NCBI GenBank assembly: GCA_947450475.1
Contig: CANFVK010000009.1
Coordinates: 1-46,113, forward strand
Length of the DNA stretch: 46,113 nucleotides
Direction: 5' to 3'
Source: Bacteriovoracaceae bacterium
GTDB lineage: Bacteria; Bdellovibrionota; Bacteriovoracia; Bacteriovoracales; Bacteriovoracaceae
Shown: piece by piece, positions 17,408 to 25,885 of the stretch
Layout of the letters: every line of letters starts with the position of its first letter
How positions within the stretch are numbered: position 1 is the stretch's first letter
The notes under the pieces: generated by a model
The model's database searches: none
The model's input: only the letters and a program-made list of their open reading frames with translations
What the model was told of the DNA's origin: nothing
Made by a program: the position numbers and the translations under genes

Positions 17408-19265
17408 GATTATTATCTTAATCGGTCTTGGCAGTCTTTCTGCCAAGACTTTTTCTCAAGAACAAATTCTCGACCAACAAAATCCAGGTCTAATTGAAAG
17501 TTTAGAAAGGCTCATAGAAGTACATAAAAAACAATTTGATCAAAGTTCGACAAAAGCTAAATCAAATCTAAAATCTTTATCCACCTTGCCAGATTTAAAA
17601 ACTATTAAATTTGATCCTCAATTCATGCGATCACTGCTTTTTTATTCTGATGAAAACTTTCTAAAACTAGCTCAAAAAGATGAATGCAAATTGCATTCAA
17701 TGTTAGAAAATAAATTATTAAAAACAGCCTCAGGGGAAGTTAATAATATTCAAATTAATTTTTTGAATAAAGAAAAAAAAATTGAGGTTGCTTTAATTCC
17801 TTCTGAGAATTTTTTTTCTGAGATTTATAAAGTAAAATGTTTGAATAACCGAGAGTTTTCAACATTGTTTAATGACACAAACTTCTCTAAAACCATCGAA
17901 GCTATGAAATTTACTATTCCAAAAAACACGACAGATTGTGATGGAATACACAAAGAATGGACAGATAATTCCTTTACACCTTACTTGTGCCATATTCAGC
18001 AAGTTATCAAAAAAAGTAAGGATACTAAAACTGCTAATTTTTACAAAAGCAGGATTTCAACTCTCAATCTCAACTACATGGATAACCTCTGCAATAACCT
18101 TAATTCCGCAGCTCGTTTTTGTGAAAATTATCTCAAAAGCGATATCTGGAGCCGGATCCTAAACGGTGAAGCGCCCCTCTATAAAATGAGTTATAAGTGT
18201 CAAAATCTTTTTAATAAACCAGATGAGCTTACGACTCAAGATTTAAAAAATTGTGCCAGTAAACTTCAAAATGCATCTGAACTTTGCGAGTCAAAAGGAA
18301 GTAAAAATCTTCCGTCACTTTTTCCACTCCAAAATTGTGAAAATACCTCTCTGGCGCTTAGTAAAGCAAAGCTAATTACCAATTATCATGACTGCCCCGG
18401 AAATGTTGACAATGAAGCTATTACAAACATACATCGTATCGTAAATCACTTTGCTCCAAGAAAAATTATTCCAGGTCATGAGAATTGTGCGGGCGAAGCT
18501 AGCTACACTTTTGCTCGTTTAAATCTCGACATAAAACACGATGAAGGATGGCCATTAAAAATTTGTTTCATAAACCATGTTTCTGGCAAAGAAGAATGTT
18601 TGCCTTATATTCCAGGCTCAAAAAAAGAAGAACCATTAAGTGAAGATCAAGTCATTGCCAGTATTTTATATCATCACAAAGGTGCTGCCTCAAAAACACA
18701 ATGCAGAATAGTTGACTCTAAAGTGTTCAACCCACTTCGTTCAGAATTTAAATTTGGTTGCTTCATTGTCTATAATGCTGAATCTTGTACAACTTTGTAC
18801 TGTGAGAAGAAAGTTATTTGGGAAGAAAAAGTTCTTACAGACATAAAATTTATTGGGTCCCCGTTATTTGATTACCTGCCGAGCACTTTTGTTAATGAGC
18901 GGTACTCTTTTTCAAGCTTACTTAACGAAGTTAAGGGAACTCAGTCAAGATTGATTAAAAATCTAACTGATTTAAAATTTTACTTGGATAAAATTCCAAC
19001 CAGCATAATTCATGGAGTGGGTTGCGCAGAAGATTTACTGCCTGAAGACTTTCAACGAATAGTTATTAATCAATGTCGACCGATGCCCTTCATAATTGAT
19101 GGTCATGTTCAAAAAAACTTCGAGACCTGGATAGTTTTAAGATCTGCAATTGATGATCTTCACACTCCAAGGCTGGTCTCTTGGCAAAATATTTTCAATG
19201 CTGTAAGCGCTTACCGCGAACTTCACCCTTTAAACTCATGGACTTTATATGGCATTAAAAAATAA
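17361..19265 (+). CDS. secreted cysteine-rich protein, unknown function
   Basis: 634 residues. No ATG exists before residue ~90, so I take TTG 17361 (AGGAAA about 10 bases upstream), which gives a credible signal peptide (basic start, KIIILIGLGSLSA core, cleavage near 27). This start lies 47 bases inside the preceding gene. The mature part has many cysteines spread out (DCDGIHKEW, MDNLCNNLNSAARFCENY, NCAGEASYTFARL, CTTLYCEKK), as expected of a disulfide-bonded extracytoplasmic protein; no family recognised. A strong hairpin plus T tract (17425-17454) lies in its signal-peptide codons. Overlaps the next gene by 17 bases. Confidence 0.65.
   Translation: MKLKTSLLFWQNQFCKIIILIGLGSLSAKTFSQEQILDQQNPGLIESLERLIEVHKKQFDQSSTKAKSNLKSLSTLPDLKTIKFDPQFMRSLLFYSDENFLKLAQKDECKLHSMLENKLLKTASGEVNNIQINFLNKEKKIEVALIPSENFFSEIYKVKCLNNREFSTLFNDTNFSKTIEAMKFTIPKNTTDCDGIHKEWTDNSFTPYLCHIQQVIKKSKDTKTANFYKSRISTLNLNYMDNLCNNLNSAARFCENYLKSDIWSRILNGEAPLYKMSYKCQNLFNKPDELTTQDLKNCASKLQNASELCESKGSKNLPSLFPLQNCENTSLALSKAKLITNYHDCPGNVDNEAITNIHRIVNHFAPRKIIPGHENCAGEASYTFARLNLDIKHDEGWPLKICFINHVSGKEECLPYIPGSKKEEPLSEDQVIASILYHHKGAASKTQCRIVDSKVFNPLRSEFKFGCFIVYNAESCTTLYCEKKVIWEEKVLTDIKFIGSPLFDYLPSTFVNERYSFSSLLNEVKGTQSRLIKNLTDLKFYLDKIPTSIIHGVGCAEDLLPEDFQRIVINQCRPMPFIIDGHVQKNFETWIVLRSAIDDLHTPRLVSWQNIFNAVSAYRELHPLNSWTLYGIKK
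17425..17454 (+). terminator. intrinsic terminator or attenuator inside the 17361 gene
   Basis: Perfect 10-bp stem GTCTTGGCAG (17425-17434) / CTGCCAAGAC (17440-17449), five-base loop TCTTT and five T residues (17450-17454). It begins 18 bases after the FadF-like stop, the normal place for that gene's terminator, yet is within the reading frame of the next gene. Confidence 0.75.
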
Positions 19266-20367
19266 GAATATTCTTTTAAATATTTTCTTATTTATTTTGT
19301 TGGTTAATAACGTTGAATCAAAAATTATTCTGCCTGAATTAATGACTAAACAATCTGTTAGCAATATTCGTTTTCTTAGCAGCGATGGCCGCTTTACCTA
19401 CTATCAAAAAAGATCTGGAAGCTTGCTGTATTCAACTAATTACAAAGTGCAAGAAATACTCAAAAGTGAAATAGGAACAGAGTATAGCCTCATTGCATCT
19501 CCTTCTAGAAAAAAAATTGTTATTTTGCAACGACCTAATTTTCATAGTTTTTACTCTATTCGAGCCAAAAGTAATATGTACTTGATGAACTATGGTGAGA
19601 ATATTGCTAAAAAAATTGGATCTGGTAATAATCCCCAACTTCATCTGGAAGACAATTGGCTATCTTATTTTGATCATTACAGCAAAACTATTTTATTTGA
19701 GAACACCGTTAACTCTGTTTTAAAATTTTCCATTAAACTAAATAATCGAATAAATCCCTATTTTCTTCCTCAGGTGATCATGGCAGATGATGATACTATT
19801 TTTTATACAGACTTGAGCGAAAATGGGGAAGTTGGTCTTTTGCAATTTAAACGAAGTACAAACAAAAGCGAAATTATTTTTAAAGCAAAATCTTCCACAA
19901 TTAGAGCTGAAATTTGTCTTCATCAAAAAGCTCTAGTTTTAGGATTGTTTGGGATTCATCACTCTTCAAACGGAAGCTCTTTAAATATGTGGAATTTGCC
20001 CTCAAGTGATTTTTCAAAAAAAGAAATCATTTATACTTCAGAATTAAACGATATCGGCCATATGATTTGCAATCTTGATAACACCATTGTTTTTGTTAAA
20101 AACTTTGGCAATCCTCAGCTTCCAACACAAGACGTAGCTTCGATAGAAGTAACAACCAAAAAAATTTCTCAACTTACTGAAATGAAAACGATATCTACTT
20201 TATTAAACATGGATGGAATACTTTTGACCCAGGATAAAGGTAAATATTATATCGTTAAGGGTGATGTCGATTTTAAAAACATGGATATTTTAAAACCCAA
20301 AGTTGATTCTTCCATAAAACCTGAAACCAAAGCTACAAATGAAAACAAAGAGGAGGATGATGAATAG
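19249..20367 (+). CDS. exported protein, probable beta-propeller, unknown function
   Basis: 372 residues with a signal peptide (KNKNILLNIFLFILLVNNVES, cleavage near 25). The mature chain is rich in short beta-strand pieces (IRFLSSDGRFTYYQKRSGSLLYS; DNWLSYFDHYSKTILFEN; DDTIFYTDLSENGEVGLLQF; NTIVFVKNF) spaced as in TolB/WD40-like propellers. The last ~35 residues are Lys/Glu-rich and probably disordered (KPETKATNENKEEDDE). ATG 19249 is inside the previous gene and its end overlaps the following start, so the three genes are one coupled unit. No catalytic motif seen; the propeller call is inference. Confidence 0.65.
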   Translation: MALKNKNILLNIFLFILLVNNVESKIILPELMTKQSVSNIRFLSSDGRFTYYQKRSGSLLYSTNYKVQEILKSEIGTEYSLIASPSRKKIVILQRPNFHSFYSIRAKSNMYLMNYGENIAKKIGSGNNPQLHLEDNWLSYFDHYSKTILFENTVNSVLKFSIKLNNRINPYFLPQVIMADDDTIFYTDLSENGEVGLLQFKRSTNKSEIIFKAKSSTIRAEICLHQKALVLGLFGIHHSSNGSSLNMWNLPSSDFSKKEIIYTSELNDIGHMICNLDNTIVFVKNFGNPQLPTQDVASIEVTTKKISQLTEMKTISTLLNMDGILLTQDKGKYYIVKGDVDFKNMDILKPKVDSSIKPETKATNENKEEDDE

Positions 20368-21274
20368 ATATTTAATACTACTACTTGTTCAGCTTTCAAC
20401 TTCGTTATTTTTATTAAAAGCGAATGCTCAACCTCCTATTTATAAAAAAATTATTGGGAGTAAAAAATTACCAATTGAGCTCAATTTAATGATTGATAGC
20501 CTTCAGATGGGTAAAGATGCTGAAGTGATTACTGAAAAAATTCTTCCAACTATTCTAAACATAGATTCGTATGCTCGAGTACTTTCAAAAGAGGATATTT
20601 TTCTAATCGGAAAAATAGAAATTTACAAAAGTTTATTAAAAAGCAATGAACAAAGTCTAAAAGCAAAAATTGATGATCAATCAATCAAGCTCATTGATTT
20701 GGCACTAACTAAATCAAGTGATCGATTTGTCATTTGGTTTCTAAAGGCCTTACAAAATGATTGCCGTTCAATTATATTAAAACCCAAAACAATTGAAAGC
20801 GATTCAAATGAGACGAATAAAATTCAAGCAAAGGTATCTGGCAAAAAGTTTGATAAAAAAATTCAGTTACTCTATCGCTGGGTGAGTAAACTAAATCCTG
20901 AAGCACTGGATTTTGAATCACTTTTCAAGGCTGAACTACTCACTTCAATGATTGATGCGCTTTACGGAATTGAGCACAGTTTTTATTTAATGGCTTCCAA
21001 TACTAATTTCGAGGTCTTTAGTGGACTTAATAAAAACACGGAAGAAATGAAGCTTTTTTCTTTGAGCGAAATAAAAACTCAGACCAAAACAGTAAAAAAA
21101 GAAAAATCGGTTGATGACATACTTGATTCAGTCATAAATGAAGAGCAGACCCCCGCAGCAATTCTTTTGCCTCAGCCTAGCAAAGAGGATTGGCTAAATG
21201 AGGAGAATGCTCCCAGTAATTTAAAAAACCTACCAAAACCGGCCGAAGATTCGGAGTGGTTGCAAGACTTTTAA
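20360..21274 (+). CDS. exported protein with acidic Trp-containing tail, unknown function
   Basis: 304 residues from ATG 20360, just after AGAGGAGG; the frame extends to 20339 but the extra residues only encode the ribosome site. Signal peptide MNRYLILLLVQLSTSLFLLKANA. The body is helical (LNLMIDSLQMGKDAEVITEKI; KIQLLYRWVSKLNPEALDFESLF). The C-terminal ~70 residues are acidic and proline-rich and hold two similar short motifs, SKEDWLNEEN and AEDSEWLQDF, the second at the very C-terminus, which could be docking peptides. Last gene of the three-gene secreted cluster; overlaps its predecessor by 8 bases. Family not recognised. Confidence 0.65.
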   Translation: MNRYLILLLVQLSTSLFLLKANAQPPIYKKIIGSKKLPIELNLMIDSLQMGKDAEVITEKILPTILNIDSYARVLSKEDIFLIGKIEIYKSLLKSNEQSLKAKIDDQSIKLIDLALTKSSDRFVIWFLKALQNDCRSIILKPKTIESDSNETNKIQAKVSGKKFDKKIQLLYRWVSKLNPEALDFESLFKAELLTSMIDALYGIEHSFYLMASNTNFEVFSGLNKNTEEMKLFSLSEIKTQTKTVKKEKSVDDILDSVINEEQTPAAILLPQPSKEDWLNEENAPSNLKNLPKPAEDSEWLQDF

Positions 21275-21287
21275 TGCAAAATATGCT
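21260..21287 (+). promoter_or_regulatory. candidate hisS promoter
   Basis: TTGCAA (21260-21265), 16-base spacer, TATGCT (21282-21287), each 4 of 6. It overlaps the end of the upstream gene. hisS has its own AGGA six bases before the ATG. Confidence 0.35.
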
Positions 21288-21328
21288 AACTTTTGTCCCT
21301 GAAAAGACCCCTGGCATAAGGACATAGC

Positions 21329-22639
21329 ATGGCGCTCAATAAACAACCCTACCGCGGTACTCGTGATTTTTTTCCCAAAGACAAACGAGTTCGGGATTAT
21401 CTCTTTGGCATTATGACTAAAACGGCAGAAAGTTTCGGTTATGAATCTTATGACGGTCCCCTTCTGGAGGAGGTTGAGCTTTATAAAGCTAAATCGGGGG
21501 AAGAGTTGATTAATGAACAAATTTATTCATTTACTGATCGAGGTGAGCGCTTTGTTGCAATTAGACCAGAAATGACTCCAACTCTTGCTCGTATGGTATC
21601 CCAAATTCACAGAGAATCTGCCAAGCCTCTAAGATGGTTTTCAATTCCAAATTTAATGAGGTACGAAAAACCACAACGTGGCAGAGTCCGTGAACATTGG
21701 CAATTAAACTGTGATGTCTTTGGATGTCCTGGCCGATTAGGTGAAATAGAAATACTTCAAGTTGCAATTGAGCTTTTAGAAAATTTTGGGGCAAATCCAA
21801 CCCATTTTGAAATTTTAATTAATGATCGTGCGATTGTAGATGCAGTCTTTAAGACCATGATGAATTCCACAAGCGAACAATCTCATAGGCTTTATAAGAT
21901 TGTTGATCGAGCCAAAAAGGTTTCTGCAGAAGCTCTTCAGAAAATGATTTCTGAAGTCGGACTAACTATTGATTCTGAAAAAATATTACTAAACTATCTA
22001 AATCTTTCCAATTTTGAAGATGTTTCCCATTTTTTACAAAATAATAACCTTAACGAAGAAGCTTTTTTATTCGAAAACTTTATCACTCTTGCCAAGAAGG
22101 CTAACATTGAACGATACCTCAAATATGATCCCACAATTGTAAGAGGACTAGATTATTACACTGGAATTGTTTTCGAAATTTATGATAAACACCCCGAAAA
22201 TCGGCGCGCGCTATGTGGCGGGGGAGCCTACGCAAACTTACTTCAGATTTTTGATGAAGATCCATTGCCAGGAGTAGGTTTTGGTCTAGGAGATGTGACT
22301 TTAAAAGATTTTCTAGAAGTTCACAAACTTTTACCAAACCTAGAAACGCCCTCAAACGATGTTTATCTTACTTTTCAAGAAGATGAAGGACTCGATGTTA
22401 CCTTAGAACTGGCAAAAATTCTTAGGGCCAATCAACTAAAAGTCATTACAAATTTTGAGTCACTTAAGTTTAAAAAAGTCTTTCCTGCTGCAGAAAAAAA
22501 AGGAGCGAAATTCGTAACCTTAATTGGAAGTGAAGAATTGTCTAATAACCAAATACAATTAAAAAATCTTCACACCAAAGAACAACACACTCTTTCATTA
22601 AAAAACTTAGATGAAATTATTAAAATAATTAAGGCCTAA
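21329..22639 (+). CDS. hisS: histidyl-tRNA synthetase
   Basis: 436 residues. Class II synthetase that charges tRNA-His with histidine in the cytoplasm. Motif 1 region RGTRDFFPKD (9-18), motif 2 RYEKPQRGRVREHWQLNCDVFG (about 111-132), the HisRS-specific RGLDYYTGIVFE (about 271-282), motif 3 region LCGGGAYANLL, and a C-terminal anticodon-binding domain (from about 345: DVYLTFQEDEGLDVTLELAK). Length is normal. The start follows AGGACATAGC. Two bases from valS, so the two synthetases form one operon. Confidence 0.96.
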   Translation: MALNKQPYRGTRDFFPKDKRVRDYLFGIMTKTAESFGYESYDGPLLEEVELYKAKSGEELINEQIYSFTDRGERFVAIRPEMTPTLARMVSQIHRESAKPLRWFSIPNLMRYEKPQRGRVREHWQLNCDVFGCPGRLGEIEILQVAIELLENFGANPTHFEILINDRAIVDAVFKTMMNSTSEQSHRLYKIVDRAKKVSAEALQKMISEVGLTIDSEKILLNYLNLSNFEDVSHFLQNNNLNEEAFLFENFITLAKKANIERYLKYDPTIVRGLDYYTGIVFEIYDKHPENRRALCGGGAYANLLQIFDEDPLPGVGFGLGDVTLKDFLEVHKLLPNLETPSNDVYLTFQEDEGLDVTLELAKILRANQLKVITNFESLKFKKVFPAAEKKGAKFVTLIGSEELSNNQIQLKNLHTKEQHTLSLKNLDEIIKIIKA

Positions 22640-22641
22640 TT

Positions 22642-25308
22642 ATGACGATGACCACAGAACTCTCAACAACCTACTCACCGAAAGAAAGCGAATCTAAATG
22701 GTATAAAATATGGGAAAAAGGAAATTATTTTAAACCCAAAAAAGGTAAAGCAAATAAACCATTTTGCATCATAGTCCCTCCTCCAAACGTTACTGGCAAA
22801 CTTCACGCTGGACATGCATTAGATGTGACAACTCAGGATGCCTTAATTCGCTTTAAGCGAATGAAAGGATATGAGACTCTTTTTTTACCTGGTCTAGACC
22901 ATGCCGGAATATCAACCCAATCGGTTGTTGAAAAAATGGTTTGGGAACAAGAAAAAAAAACAAGAAGAGATTTTACACGCGAAGAATTTTTAAAAAAAAT
23001 TTGGGCCTGGAAAGAAGAATATGGCAATACAATACTCGATCAGCAAAAAGCGATGGGAGCCAGTTGTGATTGGGATTATTTGACCTTTACTCTTGATCCT
23101 ATTCCCAATCAAGCTGTTAAGAAATTTTTTGTTGATATGTACAACGAAAAACTTATCTACCAAAGTGATTATATTGTTAACTGGGACCCAGCACTTCAAT
23201 CTGCAGTTTCAGATGCTGAAGTGGAACATATTGAAGTTCAAGGTGCCTTTTATCATATCAAGTACCAAATAAAAGGATCATCCGAGCATTTAGAAGTTGC
23301 AACCACTCGTCCCGAAACTCTTTTTGGTGATACTGCTGTGGCAGTTAATCCAAACGATGAGCGCTACAAACACTTAATAGGAAAAATAGCAGTCATTCCA
23401 CTTTGCAACCGAGAAGTTCCCATTATCGGTGACGAACATGTGGATCTAGAAAAAGGAACGGGCTGCTTAAAGGTGACGCCAGGACATGATTTTAACGATT
23501 TTGAGATTGGAAAACGCCATAAACTCCCTATCATTAATATTTTAAATTTAGATGGTACTCTCAATAACTGTACAATGGAATTTAGTGGACTTTCGTGTAA
23601 AGAAGCTCGAAAGAAAATTGCAAAAAAATGCGATGAGATTGGAATCTTAATTGATACAAAAAATCATGTCCATCCAGTAGGCCACGGAGAACGTTCTGGC
23701 GTAATCATTGAACCGATGATCTCTAAGCAATGGTTCGTTAATGTTAAAGAGATGAGTCGTGTTGCAGTTGAAGCCGTTGAAAAAGGCGATACGACATTTT
23801 ATCCAAAGGAGTGGGAGAATACTTATTTCTCTTGGCTTCGTGATCCTAAAGACTGGTGTGTCTCTAGACAGCTTTGGTGGGGACATCAAATTCCAGTTTT
23901 TTATTGCAAAGAGTGTCTTCATCAATGGGCAAGTGAGCAAAATGAAACTGAGTGCTCAAAATGTAAATCTGAAAATATTTATCAAGATCCAGATGTGCTC
24001 GATACATGGTTTTCTTCTGGTCTTTGGCCAATGTCTACCCTTGGTTGGCCAAACGAAGCGGCAATGAAGGAAAAGAAATTTGATACCTTTTTTCCTAATT
24101 CAGTTTTAATAACTGGATTTGACATTATTTTCTTTTGGGTTGCCCGAATGATGATGATGTCACTAAAAACGCAACAACAAGTTCCATTTAAAGATGTCTA
24201 TATTCACGCCATTGTTCGGGACAAATTAGGAAGAAAAATGAGCAAGTCATTGGGTAATGGGATTGATCCATTTGACATGATTGAGCAATACGGAACCGAT
24301 GCTTTTCGCTTTTCACTTGCAAGCGGTGCTGGCTACAATCGCGGTATAAATCTAGATCCTGAAAGAATCGGAGGTTTTAGAAATTTTATCAATAAAGTTT
24401 GGAATGCTTATCGATTTATTCAGCCTCATCTAAATTCTGGTCAAGCCACATTAAATAATTTAGCTGAATTGGATCATCACGAGAGATGGATATTGGCCGA
24501 ATTAAACACGACAGCAAAGGCTATGAATGAAGCACTAGAAATATATCGCTATGATGAAGCATCTTCAGCCGTTTATTCTTTTGTTTATGATAAATATTGT
24601 TCTTGGTTTATTGAACTATCTAAAAATATTCTTAATGGAGATGATTCTAAAACTAAGGCGAAAAGAGTTTCCGTTTTAAAGTTTGTTTTTAGAAAAATGC
24701 TTGCCCTTCTTCATCCCATAACTCCATTCATCACAGAAGAGCTGTGGTCACATTTAAAAGAACAAAATGAGGATTTACTTATTACTCAAGATTATCCCGA
24801 ATATGAATCTCAATTTGTATTTAAAGATGATCAGGATAAAATGAATAAATTTATTGAAGTCATTACCAGCATTAGAAATTTACGAGCAAGTGTTAATATC
24901 AAGCCAAAAGATGAAGTAAACGTGGAGCTTTTTAGTGATAATCACGAACTCATACAATATTATCGAGCTAATTTAATTAATTTTAAGGAACTAGCTAGGG
25001 TGAGAGAGTTAAAAGCTGGAAGTAAGGAACTCAATCGCCCCAATAAATCGATCGTGAATATAACTACTCATACTGAAATATTTGTTCCACTTGAGGGGGT
25101 TATTGATCTTAAAGATCAAATTGCTAGACTAGAAAAAGAACTTAGCAAAACTGAAATTGATTATAAAAAATACGAAGCTAAAATGAATAATGCAAACTTT
25201 ATGAAAAATGCGCCTGAAAATGTACGTGCAGAAGTTGTTCAAAGCGAGAAAGAATTAAAAGAAAAGATCAAAAGCCTTAAAGAAAATATTGCCCAATTCA
25301 AAGAATAG
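22642..25308 (+). CDS. valS: valyl-tRNA synthetase
   Basis: 888 residues. Class I synthetase charging tRNA-Val, with an editing domain against Thr. Seen in order: the HIGH-type motif PPPNVTGKLHAGHAL (about 48-62); the editing domain (VATTRPETLFGDTAVAVNP, about 217-235; GTGCLKVTPGHDFND); an LDTWFSSGLWP segment with a preceding zinc-like knuckle CKECLHQW...CSKCKS (about 421-445); KMSKS at about 533-537 in GRKMSKSLGNGIDP; an anticodon-binding helical domain; and a C-terminal tRNA-binding coiled coil (DLKDQIARLEKELSKTEID). Complete and typical. Confidence 0.97.
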   Translation: MTMTTELSTTYSPKESESKWYKIWEKGNYFKPKKGKANKPFCIIVPPPNVTGKLHAGHALDVTTQDALIRFKRMKGYETLFLPGLDHAGISTQSVVEKMVWEQEKKTRRDFTREEFLKKIWAWKEEYGNTILDQQKAMGASCDWDYLTFTLDPIPNQAVKKFFVDMYNEKLIYQSDYIVNWDPALQSAVSDAEVEHIEVQGAFYHIKYQIKGSSEHLEVATTRPETLFGDTAVAVNPNDERYKHLIGKIAVIPLCNREVPIIGDEHVDLEKGTGCLKVTPGHDFNDFEIGKRHKLPIINILNLDGTLNNCTMEFSGLSCKEARKKIAKKCDEIGILIDTKNHVHPVGHGERSGVIIEPMISKQWFVNVKEMSRVAVEAVEKGDTTFYPKEWENTYFSWLRDPKDWCVSRQLWWGHQIPVFYCKECLHQWASEQNETECSKCKSENIYQDPDVLDTWFSSGLWPMSTLGWPNEAAMKEKKFDTFFPNSVLITGFDIIFFWVARMMMMSLKTQQQVPFKDVYIHAIVRDKLGRKMSKSLGNGIDPFDMIEQYGTDAFRFSLASGAGYNRGINLDPERIGGFRNFINKVWNAYRFIQPHLNSGQATLNNLAELDHHERWILAELNTTAKAMNEALEIYRYDEASSAVYSFVYDKYCSWFIELSKNILNGDDSKTKAKRVSVLKFVFRKMLALLHPITPFITEELWSHLKEQNEDLLITQDYPEYESQFVFKDDQDKMNKFIEVITSIRNLRASVNIKPKDEVNVELFSDNHELIQYYRANLINFKELARVRELKAGSKELNRPNKSIVNITTHTEIFVPLEGVIDLKDQIARLEKELSKTEIDYKKYEAKMNNANFMKNAPENVRAEVVQSEKELKEKIKSLKENIAQFKE

Positions 25309-25313
25309 CTTTT

Positions 25314-25339
25314 AAAAAGCCCTCTATTGAGGGCTTTTT
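25314..25339. terminator. bidirectional intrinsic terminator
   Basis: Perfect 11-bp stem AAAAAGCCCTC (25314-25324) / GAGGGCTTTTT (25329-25339) with loop TATT. The A and T tracts serve both strands: it ends hisS-valS and the convergent 25338-25805 gene. Confidence 0.92.
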
Positions 25340-25805
25340 ATTTCAAATAATTACAAATTTTGGTCATTTTATTATTTATATAAACTCTCATAATCATAAA
25401 TTTTGCACTTTCTCTGATTTCAGCTTTATAGTCAATGGAACCGCGAGACTTTTCAATAATGGCACCTTCCGCAGTTTCACTTACAGGCATAAAAAGTTGC
25501 TTGATCAATGGAAATTGCTTAAGAACTTCTTCATAGGTCAAGTGATCAAAAATAGCATCTCGAGTTTTGTCGTTATCAAAAGGTGCAAGCTCAAATCCCT
25601 CATCTTCAAAACTTACCATTAAGACAGATGGAATTTTTTTGTTAGAGCCAATCGTTAAATAGCATCTTCCTGGCAAAGCTCTGCCAATATGGGGGAGAAA
25701 ATCGGGAATGGCCGCATCTTTATATGTATTATCTTTACTTTCAAATTCCCCTGCAAATAAACAGACGTTAAAAATATACAAAAGAAGCAGTGCGCCTATT
25801 TTCAA
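25338..25805 (-). CDS. small exported protein, unknown function
   Basis: 155 residues starting at TTG 25805, which has a strong GGAGGG 7 bases upstream. Signal peptide (KIGALLLLYIFNVCLFAG). Mature domain mixed alpha/beta with two cysteines (PGRCYLTIG and KICNYLK), which could be disulfide-paired. No family recognised. Its stop codon touches the bidirectional terminator; the upstream 80 bases (25806-25885) hold only the ribosome site and possibly a TATAAT that overlaps the start. Confidence 0.65.
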   Translation of the reverse strand: MKIGALLLLYIFNVCLFAGEFESKDNTYKDAAIPDFLPHIGRALPGRCYLTIGSNKKIPSVLMVSFEDEGFELAPFDNDKTRDAIFDHLTYEEVLKQFPLIKQLFMPVSETAEGAIIEKSRGSIDYKAEIRESAKFMIMRVYINNKMTKICNYLK

Positions 25806-25885
25806 TTATAATCCCTCCATTCTTGTTGAGCGCCTGAATAAAACATGCCCGTTGAAAAGTGGCAAGTTATTGGAAGAAATTTTTA

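Noticed and set aside
21230..21520. 96-codon minus-strand frame across the hisS start
   Set aside because: Antisense to the hisS N-terminus, no ribosome site, no recognisable protein features.
23759..24067. 102-codon plus-strand frame inside valS
   Set aside because: Different frame of a fully conserved valS segment covering the zinc knuckle; no independent support.
25802..25815. TATAAT just before the TTG of the 25338 gene as a leaderless promoter
   Set aside because: The start has a strong GGAGGG at proper distance, so the TATAAT is more likely part of the spacer sequence.
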